From positions 1-38,919 of the forward strand of contig DKAT01000020.1 of assembly GCA_002450905.1 (NCBI GenBank): DNA of 38,919 nt. The letters are read 5' to 3'. The position numbers were made by a program, and so were the translations under genes. Numbering within the stretch: position 1 is the first letter of the stretch; each line of letters starts with the position of its first letter. Origin of the DNA: Spirochaetia bacterium UBA6919 (GTDB lineage Bacteria; Spirochaetota; UBA6919). This document shows, one piece after another, positions 7,220 through 16,062 of this stretch. The notes beneath the pieces were generated by a model. It was not told the DNA's origin. It searched no databases and was given only the letters and a program-made list of their open reading frames with translations.

Positions 7220-8068
7220 ATGTTGACTTTAAGTATTTTTATAAAGAGCCAATTTCATTTCTTTTGGGATCTAAAAAACCGCTGGACACTGATCTCTGCT
7301 TTGGTGAACAAGGATATAAAATCCCGGTATGCTGGATCTGTCCTTGGAATATTATGGGCAGTGTTTCAACCCATTGCATTCGTTGGTATATACACTCTTA
7401 TATTTTCATTAGTCTTTCGATCTACTGTTCCTGACGCCTATTTAAAAGCACCATTTGTTATTTTCCTTATCTGTGGACTTATTCCCTATCAAATCTTTTC
7501 CGAAACCCTGAGTCGATCCAGTTCTGTGCTATTAGAAAATATTTCAATGATCACCAAAATGGTTTTCCCTTATGAGCTATTCCCTGTTTCAATACTCATT
7601 TCATCATTTATAACTGCAGGGATAACCCTGATAGTAACCGCTATCATCATGGCTGTATTTGGGATTGTCCCGTCTATAAGCAACTTATTCTATTTACCCT
7701 TATTTCTAATTCCTCTGGTATTGCTTGTTATAGGATTATCGTGGATTGTATCCTGTGTTTCAATAGTATTAAGAGATCTGACACATATTGTTCCCGTAAT
7801 AATAAATATCTTATTTTTTGCAACCCCTGTGTTTTATTCCTATGAAATGCTCGATAAAATGTCTCATTCATATCCCATCATCACAGCAATACTTAAATTA
7901 AACCCCCTTTACACAGTGGTTATTGGATTTCGAATATCTCTGATTGGAAAGGATTTTTTTCTGGATCCCACATTGATTATAACTACGTATGGCATTTCTA
8001 TTTTGACGTTTATGATCGGTGGAATGATCTTTAACGCTTTTAAAAGGGAATTGGCTGATTTCCTATAA
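7220..8068 (+). CDS. wzm: ABC-2 type polysaccharide exporter, permease subunit
   Basis: The inner-membrane permease of an O-antigen/teichoic-acid type ABC exporter, 282 aa, a typical Wzm length. The amphipathic LVNKDIKSRYAGSVLGILW near residues 29-47 is the family signature ahead of the first membrane helix. About six hydrophobic segments follow (for example FVIFLICGLIPYQIF and ILFFATPVFY). It moves the completed, lipid-linked glycan across the membrane with the ATPase encoded 25 bases downstream. A TAGGG ribosome-binding site precedes the ATG. It marks the locus as ABC-transporter dependent; no Wzx/Wzy is visible. Confidence 0.88.
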   Translation: MLTLSIFIKSQFHFFWDLKNRWTLISALVNKDIKSRYAGSVLGILWAVFQPIAFVGIYTLIFSLVFRSTVPDAYLKAPFVIFLICGLIPYQIFSETLSRSSSVLLENISMITKMVFPYELFPVSILISSFITAGITLIVTAIIMAVFGIVPSISNLFYLPLFLIPLVLLVIGLSWIVSCVSIVLRDLTHIVPVIINILFFATPVFYSYEMLDKMSHSYPIITAILKLNPLYTVVIGFRISLIGKDFFLDPTLIITTYGISILTFMIGGMIFNAFKRELADFL

Positions 8069-8093
8069 TGATAAATTAAGATGGGATAATTCA

Positions 8094-9386
8094 TTGAACA
8101 TTGAAACTCAAATTATGCAAGACCAACCAAATATACAAAATGATACACAGCCCAAAGATATCGCCATATCTGTACATAACGTTTCAAAAAAATTCAAATT
8201 ATACGAAACACCCTATGCCAGGGTACAAGAGCTGCTATCCCTGGGATTTAAAAGACTCCACCACGAGTTCTGGGCATTAAAAGATATCTCATTCGATATT
8301 CCAAAGGGTTCTACGGTAGGAATTATCGGTAAAAATGGCAGCGGGAAGAGTACTCTATTAAAACTCATTTGTGGGATAACTCATCCAACCAGTGGTAAAA
8401 TCAATGTCAATGGCAGAATCTCTTCCCTGCTAGAAGTTGGGGTTGGATTTAATCCTCAGCTCACAGGGAGAGATAATATATATCTTCAGGGTGCCCTCAT
8501 GGGCTATTCCAAAGAGGAAATGAAAGAAAGAGCCCCCCTTATTGAGGAGTTTGCTGATATTGGCGAATATATTGATCAACCCGTGATGCACTATTCCAGT
8601 GGAATGGCGGTTCGACTTGTTTTCTCCTGTGCAATCAATGTGGATCCTGATATTCTGATTGTTGACGAAGCCCTTGCTGTCGGAGACGCAGCTTTTCAAA
8701 AAAAATGTTATTCTAAGATTCAAAATTTCAAAGAAAATAATAAAACTATATTATTGATTTCACATGATCTTACCGTTATAAGAAACTTCTGCGATCAGGT
8801 ATATTTTTTAAATAATGGTAATTTAGTTAAATATACATCACAGGAAGAAGCTATCCAGGATTATTTAGTATCTATTTTAGGTGTAAGCAATAATAGTATA
8901 ATTAGTGAATTAAATTTTGATGTCGGAGATGAACATGCCCGACTTCTCTATGGTTCGATAAAAGATTATAATGAAAATATAGTTAAACAGATTAATATTA
9001 ATGAGTCCTTTTATATTGAAATGAAATTTGAAATTCTGAATGATAGCAATTTATATTTTTTTCCAAATATGCATCTATATTCTGAGGATGGGACTTGTGT
9101 ATTTGTAGTTGCTTTTCCGAAGGATCAAAATGAATCATTTAATAAAAAAGGGATTTATATCGTCCGATGCAATATCCCTGCAAATTATTTGAACGATAAA
9201 AAATATAAAATCAGTTTAGCATTAACATCAATAAAGAATTTTGTGACTATCCATTTTTGGGAAAAAGATGTTATTTCTTTTCAAATTATTGATACAGTAA
9301 AAGATATCAAAACCAGAGAGACAGGTTATTCTGGCACAATTCCCGGAGTTGTGAGACCTATATTAGAATGGGATATAATATCATGA
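8094..9386 (+). CDS. wzt: ABC polysaccharide exporter ATPase with C-terminal glycan-binding domain
   Basis: A 430-aa ATPase. Residues 1-~255 are the nucleotide-binding domain: Walker A GKNGSGKST (79-87), signature YSSGMA (167-172) and Walker B ILIVDE (187-192). Residues ~275-430 form a beta-rich Wzt C-terminal domain, which in characterised systems recognises the chemically capped end of the O-antigen. The start is TTG at 8094 with GGGAT upstream; an ATG at 8115 is the alternative. The stop overlaps the rfbF start (ATGA). The long C-terminal domain implies a chain-terminating modification, and the locus has several candidate methyltransferases. Confidence 0.9.
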   Translation: MNIETQIMQDQPNIQNDTQPKDIAISVHNVSKKFKLYETPYARVQELLSLGFKRLHHEFWALKDISFDIPKGSTVGIIGKNGSGKSTLLKLICGITHPTSGKINVNGRISSLLEVGVGFNPQLTGRDNIYLQGALMGYSKEEMKERAPLIEEFADIGEYIDQPVMHYSSGMAVRLVFSCAINVDPDILIVDEALAVGDAAFQKKCYSKIQNFKENNKTILLISHDLTVIRNFCDQVYFLNNGNLVKYTSQEEAIQDYLVSILGVSNNSIISELNFDVGDEHARLLYGSIKDYNENIVKQININESFYIEMKFEILNDSNLYFFPNMHLYSEDGTCVFVVAFPKDQNESFNKKGIYIVRCNIPANYLNDKKYKISLALTSIKNFVTIHFWEKDVISFQIIDTVKDIKTRETGYSGTIPGVVRPILEWDIIS

Positions 9387-10150
9387 AAACTGTCATACTA
9401 GCAGGCGGCCTAGGAACTAGGATCAGCGAAGAATCTCATCTGAAACCAAAACCTATGATCGAAATAGGTGGTAAACCCATTATATGGCACATTATGAAAA
9501 TATACTCTCACTATGGCATAAACAATTTTATTATCTGTCTAGGATACAAAGGATATATTGTAAAAGAATATTTTGCGAATTATTTTTTGCATACATCAGA
9601 TGTTACAATCGATATGTCAAATAATCAATTGATCGTTCATCAGCAGTATGCAGAATCATGGAAAGTTACCCTGATTGATACTGGTGAAAATACCATGACA
9701 GGGGGTCGGCTAAAAAAAGTTTCTAAATATTTGGACGATGAGGATTTTTGTTTTACATACGGTGATGGTATTACCAATGTAAATATTCAGGATTTGATAT
9801 CATTTCACAAACAACAGGGAACTTATGCTACAGTAACCGCTGTTCAGCCTCCAGGGCGTTTTGGTATTATGGATGTTAATAAAAATTTTGTGACTAATTT
9901 TATTGAAAAATCCCCCGGTGATATGAATTGGATTAACGGGGGCTATTTTGTACTTAACCCTAAAGTATTGGATTATATTGAAGGTGATAATACTATTTGG
10001 GAAAGAAGTCCGATGGAAAGATTAGCTAAAGAGAAAAATCTTTCAGCTTATTTACATACGGGATTTTGGCAATGCATGGATACACTAAGAGATAAAGTAA
10101 AATTAGAAGAATTATGGAATAGTGATTATACCCCCTGGAAGGTCTGGTAA
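9383..10150 (+). CDS. rfbF: Glucose-1-phosphate cytidylyltransferase
   Basis: The enzyme makes CDP-glucose from CTP and glucose-1-phosphate. At 255 aa it is very close to known RfbF proteins. The nucleotide-binding LAGGLGTRISEES lies near residue 6, followed by KPKPMIEIGGKPI and the TYGDGITNVN metal-binding region. The ATG at 9383 overlaps the wzt stop. An in-frame ATG 15 bases upstream, still inside wzt, is unlikely because the family begins M-K-x-V/A-ILAGG. The next gene, rfbG, uses its product. Confidence 0.92.
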   Translation: MKTVILAGGLGTRISEESHLKPKPMIEIGGKPIIWHIMKIYSHYGINNFIICLGYKGYIVKEYFANYFLHTSDVTIDMSNNQLIVHQQYAESWKVTLIDTGENTMTGGRLKKVSKYLDDEDFCFTYGDGITNVNIQDLISFHKQQGTYATVTAVQPPGRFGIMDVNKNFVTNFIEKSPGDMNWINGGYFVLNPKVLDYIEGDNTIWERSPMERLAKEKNLSAYLHTGFWQCMDTLRDKVKLEELWNSDYTPWKVW

Positions 10151-11227
10151 ATGAATCATAACTTTTGGAAGGGTAAGAAAGTACTTTTAACAGGACATAC
10201 TGGTTTTAAAGGAAGTTGGCTCTCTATTTGGTTAAAAAAATTGGGGGTTGACCTCATTGGGTATTCCCTGGAACCCGAAACAAATCCTAGTCTATTTCAA
10301 GTTGCAGAAGTCCAGAAGAATATGGTATCCTATTTTAAAGATATACGAAATATCGATAATTTAAAAGAAATAATCCAGTCACATCAACCAGAAATAATCA
10401 TTCACATGGCAGCCCAGGCTATCGTAAGAAAATCATATTCTGATCCAGTTGAAACTTATACTACAAATATTATGGGTACACTAAATATACTTGAAGCCGT
10501 GCGTAAAGCAAAATGTGTTAAAGTCGTTTTAGTCATTACAAGTGATAAGTGTTACGAAAATAAAGAATGGATATGGTCTTATCGAGAAATGGATCCCATG
10601 GGTGGCTATGATCCCTATTCCTCTAGCAAGGCATGTGCTGAATTAGTTACATCATCCTATATTAAATCATTCTTTAATCCAAAGGATTTTTCATCGCATC
10701 AATGTGCCATAGCAACAGCACGGGCTGGAAATGTCATCGGCGGTGGAGATTGGGCACAAGACCGTCTTATACCGGATATTATACAATCATTCTCTAATAA
10801 TCAAAATATTTTTATCCGATACCCCAATGCGATACGTCCCTGGCAACATGTTCTGGAGCCACTATATGGATATCTACAACTTGTTGAGAAATTATGGTCA
10901 AATCCTAAAGATTTTATAGGAGCATGGAATTTTGGACCGGATGATGGAAACCACAAACAGGTATCCTACATTACAGAATATATTCGATTATTGTGGAATA
11001 AAAATTTAAAATGGGTAACTGATAATGAAATCAACCCCCATGAAGCAAATTATCTTAAATTAGACTGCTCCAAGGCTAAAACATATCTTGGATGGTCTCC
11101 TAAACTAAGTCTGGATAAGACACTTGAACAAATTGTACAATGGTATAAATCCTTTATAAATAATGAACCGATGCTCCAAAGGTGTTTAAATGAAATTAAT
11201 ATGTATGAAGAATTGTTAAAATCATGA
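10151..11227 (+). CDS. rfbG: CDP-glucose 4,6-dehydratase
   Basis: An NAD-dependent extended SDR that converts CDP-glucose to CDP-4-keto-6-deoxyglucose. It is 358 aa, the usual size. The family-typical TGHTGFKGSWL follows the N-terminus, and the catalytic Tyr156-x3-Lys160 lies in PYSSSK. The blocks AAQAIVRKSY and RAGNVIGGGDWA are RfbG hallmarks. The ATG is immediately after the rfbF stop codon. No rfbH (E1 dehydratase) follows, so the pathway does not lead to abequose- or tyvelose-like 3,6-dideoxyhexoses. Confidence 0.93.
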   Translation: MNHNFWKGKKVLLTGHTGFKGSWLSIWLKKLGVDLIGYSLEPETNPSLFQVAEVQKNMVSYFKDIRNIDNLKEIIQSHQPEIIIHMAAQAIVRKSYSDPVETYTTNIMGTLNILEAVRKAKCVKVVLVITSDKCYENKEWIWSYREMDPMGGYDPYSSSKACAELVTSSYIKSFFNPKDFSSHQCAIATARAGNVIGGGDWAQDRLIPDIIQSFSNNQNIFIRYPNAIRPWQHVLEPLYGYLQLVEKLWSNPKDFIGAWNFGPDDGNHKQVSYITEYIRLLWNKNLKWVTDNEINPHEANYLKLDCSKAKTYLGWSPKLSLDKTLEQIVQWYKSFINNEPMLQRCLNEINMYEELLKS

Positions 11228-12456
11228 AAAATAGAGTATGTCGTTTTTGTAAATCACAATTAAAATATACATTTGCAGATCTTGGAATGTCTCCCATTGC
11301 AAATAATATTATTGATTCCGAAAACCTGCAACAAATGGAGCCATTTTATCCTCTCCACGCCTTTGTTTGTGAATCTTGTTTTCTTGTTCAACTGGAAGAA
11401 TTTGAACAGCCTGAAAATATATTTACCAACTATTCCTATTTCTCAAGTTATTCTGACTCATGGTTATCTCATTGTAAATTGTACACAGAACAAATAATAA
11501 ATCGTTTAAAATTAAACCAAAATCATCTTGTTGTAGAATTAGCAAGTAATGATGGCTATCTATTACAATACTTTAAAGAACGAAATGTCCAGGTACTGGG
11601 TGTCGAACCAGCTGAGAATGTTGCCCAGGTTGCCATTGGAAAAAATATTAATACCATAACAAAGTTCTTTGGTTCAAATACCGCCCAGGAGATGATTGGT
11701 AATAAACAATCGGCTGACTTAATTATTGGTAATAATGTCCTGGCTCATGTTCCTGATATTAATGATTTTGTCAATGGAATGAAAATCCTTTTAAAACCCA
11801 ATGGTGTTATCACTATGGAATTCCCCCATCTACTCAATCTCATAGAAAAAAACCAATTTGATACCATTTATCATGAGCATTTTTCATATTTATCTATTTT
11901 TATAGTGGATCAAATCTTTAAAAAACATGAACTCACGTTATTTGATGTCGAAGAAATCCCAACTCATGGCGGATCCATCCGTATTTATGCAAAACGTAGT
12001 GAAAATACAACGCATCCTATTGAACCGAGTGTAAATCAGTTAATCACAAGAGAAATCAATCTGGGTATCAATAATTTATCAATATATCAGTCTTATCAGA
12101 AAATGATCATCAATTGCAAGAGGAATTTACTAGAATCTTTAATTTCCCTTAAAAAAAACAATAAAACCATTGTAGCCTACGGCGCACCAGCTAAGGGAAA
12201 CACGTTATTAAATTATTGTGGAATAAGAAACGATTTTATTGATTATACAGTGGATAGAAGTCCATATAAACAAGGTAAATTTCTACCCGGCACCCATATT
12301 CCTATTTACAATCCTGATAAAATTAAAGAAACCAAACCCAACTATATACTTATTCTACCCTGGAATCTTGAGGATGAGATTGTTAAACAGTTAAAATATA
12401 TAAGAGAATGGGGGGCTCAATTTATTATCCCAATACCCCAAGTGAGGATAATTTAG
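11224..12456 (+). CDS. NDP-hexose C-methyltransferase, zinc-binding N-terminus
   Basis: A 410-aa three-part SAM methyltransferase. The N-terminal zinc-binding region has CRFC and CESC cysteine pairs. The central SAM fold contains VVELASNDGYLLQYF and EFPHLLNLI followed by the acid-histidine stretch YHEHFSYLS. A C-terminal domain contains VAYGAPAKGNTLLN. This architecture is that of the TylC3-type sugar C-methyltransferases, which methylate C3 of 4-keto-6-deoxy sugars. It overlaps rfbG by 4 bases, so the likely substrate is CDP-4-keto-6-deoxyglucose. The methylated position is inferred from family. Confidence 0.8.
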   Translation: MKNRVCRFCKSQLKYTFADLGMSPIANNIIDSENLQQMEPFYPLHAFVCESCFLVQLEEFEQPENIFTNYSYFSSYSDSWLSHCKLYTEQIINRLKLNQNHLVVELASNDGYLLQYFKERNVQVLGVEPAENVAQVAIGKNINTITKFFGSNTAQEMIGNKQSADLIIGNNVLAHVPDINDFVNGMKILLKPNGVITMEFPHLLNLIEKNQFDTIYHEHFSYLSIFIVDQIFKKHELTLFDVEEIPTHGGSIRIYAKRSENTTHPIEPSVNQLITREINLGINNLSIYQSYQKMIINCKRNLLESLISLKKNNKTIVAYGAPAKGNTLLNYCGIRNDFIDYTVDRSPYKQGKFLPGTHIPIYNPDKIKETKPNYILILPWNLEDEIVKQLKYIREWGAQFIIPIPQVRII

Positions 12457-12984
12457 TTGAAGTTTATTGAAACTCCTTTAAAAGATTCTTATATTATAGA
12501 AATAGAACCCATTGCTGATGAAAGAGGTTTTTTTGCCAGAACCTGGTGTGAAAATGAGTTTAAAAAAAGGGGCTTAAATCCTAAAATAGTCCAGTGTAAT
12601 ATATCATTTAATAATAAAAAAGGGACTTTAAGGGGTATGCATTATCAGGCTAAACCCCACGAAGAAGCTAAATTGGTCCGTTGTACCCGAGGATCGATCT
12701 ATGATGTTATTATTGACCTCAGAGAAGATTCATCAAGCTATAAACAATGGTTTGGAATTGAATTAAATCAAGAGAACAATAAAATGCTCTATATCCCCGA
12801 AGGATTTGCCCATGGATTCCAAACATTAGAAAATAATTCAGAGGTATTTTACCAAATGTCTAATTTCTACTACCCAGAATCCTCAAAAGGTGTATCATAC
12901 AAAGATCCATGCTTAAAAATATCATGGCCATTAGAAATTACTCTGATTTCAGAAAAAGATAGGTTGTTCCCTAATATTTCATAA
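12457..12984 (+). CDS. RmlC-like nucleotide-sugar epimerase, second copy
   Basis: A cupin epimerase of 175 aa with RGMHYQ (His62), the EVFYQMSNFY strand (Tyr132) and PEGFAHGF. It is clearly RmlC-like but differs strongly from the copy at 3514. A TTG start immediately follows the upstream TAG. Sitting between the C-methyltransferase and an SDR reductase, it probably epimerises the CDP-4-keto sugar at C5 or at C3 and C5, not a dTDP intermediate. I give no gene symbol because its substrate is inferred from context. Confidence 0.82.
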   Translation: MKFIETPLKDSYIIEIEPIADERGFFARTWCENEFKKRGLNPKIVQCNISFNNKKGTLRGMHYQAKPHEEAKLVRCTRGSIYDVIIDLREDSSSYKQWFGIELNQENNKMLYIPEGFAHGFQTLENNSEVFYQMSNFYYPESSKGVSYKDPCLKISWPLEITLISEKDRLFPNIS

Positions 12985-13002
12985 TAATATTTTGAGGTTT
13001 TT

Positions 13003-13863
13003 TTGAAAGTACTTGTAACCGGAGCTTCAGGTTTTATAGGAAATTACACAATAAAAGAATTATTAAAGTATCCAGAAGTAAAAATAACTGCTAGCCTGAG
13101 AAATTTAAGTAAGATAGAAAATACTGATTGGAAGTCTAAAGTTCAGATTATTCCGGGTGATCTTTACAATCGTGAAATAAATTATTATGATTATTTCAAT
13201 AAACCAGATATATTAATTCATCTTACTTGGGAAAGTTTAAATAATTATAATGATATATCTCATATAGAAAGTATTTTATACAATAATTATAATTTCATAA
13301 GGAATATGATATTAAATGGCTTAAAATCAGTGAATATCACGGGTACATGTTTAGAATACGGATTACAGAATGGCTGTTTAGATGAAGATATGAACACTTT
13401 TCCAACAACACCCTATGCTTTGGCAAAGGATACTTTGAGAAAGTTTATTTTAGAGCTATCTAAGAAATATGATTTTAATTTTAAATGGATAAGAATATTT
13501 TATATGTATGGTGAAGGTCAAAATCCAAAATCTCTCCTGGAACAACTATCCTACGCACTTAATAATGACCAAAAGGTATTTAATATGTCAGGTGGAGATC
13601 AATTAAGAGATTATCTACCCGTAGAAGAAGTGGCTAAATATATTGTTAATATATCCATACAAAATGAACTAACAGGTGTTTTTAATTGTTGTAGCGGAGA
13701 ACCCATTTCAGTTAGAAAGCTTGTTGAAAACTATCTAATTCAAAAAAATAAATCCATCAAACTAAATTTAGGATATTACCCCTATCCAGATTATGAACCA
13801 ATGGCATTTTGGGGTAATAAAACAAAATTAAACAATATATTAAAGGATAAATATGAAAGCTAA
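13003..13863 (+). CDS. NAD(P)-dependent SDR, probable CDP-4-keto-sugar reductase
   Basis: An extended-SDR protein of 286 aa with TGASGFIG near residue 6 and the catalytic Y-x3-K in PYALAK. The TTG start is backed by GAGG at 12994-12997. It follows the epimerase and precedes the radical SAM gene with an 11-base overlap, so it closes the CDP-sugar section. The likely reaction is reduction of the 4-keto group of the methylated sugar. An epimerase or dehydratase activity cannot be excluded from sequence alone. Confidence 0.75.
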   Translation: MKVLVTGASGFIGNYTIKELLKYPEVKITASLRNLSKIENTDWKSKVQIIPGDLYNREINYYDYFNKPDILIHLTWESLNNYNDISHIESILYNNYNFIRNMILNGLKSVNITGTCLEYGLQNGCLDEDMNTFPTTPYALAKDTLRKFILELSKKYDFNFKWIRIFYMYGEGQNPKSLLEQLSYALNNDQKVFNMSGGDQLRDYLPVEEVAKYIVNISIQNELTGVFNCCSGEPISVRKLVENYLIQKNKSIKLNLGYYPYPDYEPMAFWGNKTKLNNILKDKYES

Positions 13864-14854
13864 AATAAAACCCCGAATAGACTTAGAAAATCGTACCCAA
13901 TTAGAAACCGTCATCCCTTTAGACACCCCTTTTATAATTTTTGTGGATCCATCAGACAAATGTAATTTTCAGTGTAAATTCTGTCCAACCGGAGATAGAA
14001 ATCTAATGAAAGAGACTCCAGGTCGAAATTACGGTCACATGGATTTTGATCTCTATAAAAAAATTATAAATGATATTTGTAAATTTGATAAACCTATTAG
14101 AGTATTACGCTTGTATAAGGATGGTGAGCCCCTTCTCAATCCCAATTTTATAGATATGGTTAAATATGCTAAAGATACGAACTGTACTGAACGAATTGAT
14201 ACAACAACAAATGCTTCCTTATTAAGTCCAAAAAAAAATATTGAAATGATAAATGCTGGTCTTGATAGAATTAATATCTCTATTGAAGGAATTAATACTC
14301 AACAATACTTAGAGTTTTCTCAATTTAAAATTAATTTTGAAGAATTAATTGACAATATTGCTCATCTCTACGAAAATAGAAAAAATTGTGAAATTATTGT
14401 TAAAATTAATGGTGATTTATTATCTCATGATGACAAACAACAATTTTATAATATGTTTGGTGATATAGCTGATGGTGTTTACATTGAGCATATAATGTCC
14501 TGTTGGCCAGAGTTTCAACTGCGTGAAGTTTCTGTGAATCAAGAACATGGTATTTATGGACAGGAAATTAAAGAAGTTTCTGTTTGCCCGTATGTATTTT
14601 ATTCCTTTTCAATTAATTCTGATGGTTCAGCCAGTTTATGTTTCTTGGATTGGGCAAGAAAGTTAATCATTGGTGATGTAAACACTCAATCAGTTAAAGA
14701 AATATGGCTGGGTGATAAAATGAAAGAATATCAAAAAATGTTTTTAAAGCATGAAAGAAAAAAACATCCTGTATGTGGAAATTGCGGTCAATTATCTCAT
14801 GGCCTCCCCGATGATATAGATAAATACAGTGATTTATTATTAAACAGGCTTTAA
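13853..14854 (+). CDS. Radical SAM protein with SPASM/Twitch-like domain, copy A
   Basis: A 333-aa protein with the radical-SAM cluster site C-x3-C-x2-C at Cys37/41/44 (CNFQCKFC). The C-terminal region carries C-X12-G-X4-C (Cys245, Cys263) and a CGNC pair (Cys308, Cys311), enough for one auxiliary Fe-S cluster but fewer cysteines than a full SPASM. It is a clear paralogue of the protein at 16063. Such proteins occur in polysaccharide clusters, but I know of no defined reaction for this subgroup. Position suggests oxidation, epimerisation or another radical modification of a sugar. It overlaps the SDR before it by 11 bases. Confidence 0.8.
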   Translation: MKAKIKPRIDLENRTQLETVIPLDTPFIIFVDPSDKCNFQCKFCPTGDRNLMKETPGRNYGHMDFDLYKKIINDICKFDKPIRVLRLYKDGEPLLNPNFIDMVKYAKDTNCTERIDTTTNASLLSPKKNIEMINAGLDRINISIEGINTQQYLEFSQFKINFEELIDNIAHLYENRKNCEIIVKINGDLLSHDDKQQFYNMFGDIADGVYIEHIMSCWPEFQLREVSVNQEHGIYGQEIKEVSVCPYVFYSFSINSDGSASLCFLDWARKLIIGDVNTQSVKEIWLGDKMKEYQKMFLKHERKKHPVCGNCGQLSHGLPDDIDKYSDLLLNRL

Positions 14855-14857
14855 AAC

Positions 14858-16024
14858 ATGACTCAATTGCATCATTATCAACCCTATACTTCTATAAGGC
14901 TAACTACTCAGAATAACATAGATGAAATATTAAATGATATACTAGAAACTGATTTCAATTTTAAACCAAGAATAATCAATAAACCTGTTATTATCTACGG
15001 GGCAGGAAGTCTTGGGATTATGACAAAAGATTTCTTAAATTATTTAAATATTACATTACTCTATGTTATTGACAAAAACTCATCTAAATATACCAATGAT
15101 GAAATGTGGAAAGATATTCAAGTAAAATCACCAGATATAGTTACTAATTATGATAAAAATAATTGTTTGCTAATATTAAGTATTGTAACAATACCTATAA
15201 TTGATTTAATCGATCAATTGAAAGAAGACGGCTGGAAAGATATAGAATTGTTTTATGATGTAAGCGAAGCGTACACGGACAAATATCCCTTACAAAATGG
15301 ATGGTTTATTAATAAACTTAATAGTAATGAAATGGATTTGATCAAAAAAATATATTTTACATTAAAAGACAAAATATCCCAAGCCCATTATTTACAATTT
15401 ATTGCATGGAGGAAATTACGAGTTGAGTTAAACTTTAAAGATATTGATATCAATGTAAATAATCGTTTTTTTATTCCTGAAGTCACAAAATCTTTAACTG
15501 AACATGAAATATTTGTCGATTGTGGTGCTCATCATGGTTTTGTAATTGATAAATTTATAGATATAACTTATAATAATTACAATAAAATTTATGCTATAGA
15601 GCCGGATGAGATAAATTATGAAATAATTTTTAAAAAATACCAAAGCAATACCAAAATTCATTTTATAAATAAAGCTTTAAATGATGTTGAGGGATCATTT
15701 AATTTCTATCAAGGATTTGATTATGCTTCAAAGTTAAGTCCAAATGGCAAATCTAAAAAAAAATCCATAACACTAGATAGCTTAGGAATTGAAGCTACTT
15801 TTATAAAAATACACCTTGAAGGTGGAGAACTTCTTGCACTGAAAGGCTCTTTAATAACAATAAAAAATAATCGTCCAATTATAGCTGTAACTCTGTATCA
15901 TAATTATGATGGATTATGGAAGATACCTTCATTTATTATTGAAAATTGTAACAATTACTCATTCTATATGAGGCTTCACTCGTGGGCTGGGACAGGTGCA
16001 GTATTTTATGCCATTCCAAATTAG
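14858..16024 (+). CDS. Rossmann-FkbM fusion methyltransferase-like protein, copy A
   Basis: A 388-aa protein. Residues ~35-150 form a Rossmann-like module beginning VIIYGAGSLG. Residues ~205-388 match FkbM-type SAM methyltransferases. Key FkbM motifs are altered: VDCGAHHG (220-227) where an Asn usually follows GA, and IKIHLEGGE with His319 where the family normally has Asp in IK-x-D-x-EG. Copy B at 18283 keeps the Asp. It may therefore be catalytically altered. It starts 3 bases after radical SAM copy A, so the two are surely co-expressed. O-methylation of a sugar is the default guess. Confidence 0.75.
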   Translation: MTQLHHYQPYTSIRLTTQNNIDEILNDILETDFNFKPRIINKPVIIYGAGSLGIMTKDFLNYLNITLLYVIDKNSSKYTNDEMWKDIQVKSPDIVTNYDKNNCLLILSIVTIPIIDLIDQLKEDGWKDIELFYDVSEAYTDKYPLQNGWFINKLNSNEMDLIKKIYFTLKDKISQAHYLQFIAWRKLRVELNFKDIDINVNNRFFIPEVTKSLTEHEIFVDCGAHHGFVIDKFIDITYNNYNKIYAIEPDEINYEIIFKKYQSNTKIHFINKALNDVEGSFNFYQGFDYASKLSPNGKSKKKSITLDSLGIEATFIKIHLEGGELLALKGSLITIKNNRPIIAVTLYHNYDGLWKIPSFIIENCNNYSFYMRLHSWAGTGAVFYAIPN

Positions 16025-16062
16025 TACATATATTAAAAATGATTTTAAAAAGGATTATGTAA

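Noticed and set aside
8430..8723. 97-aa minus-strand open frame inside wzt
   Set aside because: The plus strand encodes the Walker A to Walker B region of the ATPase; no motif is seen on the minus strand.
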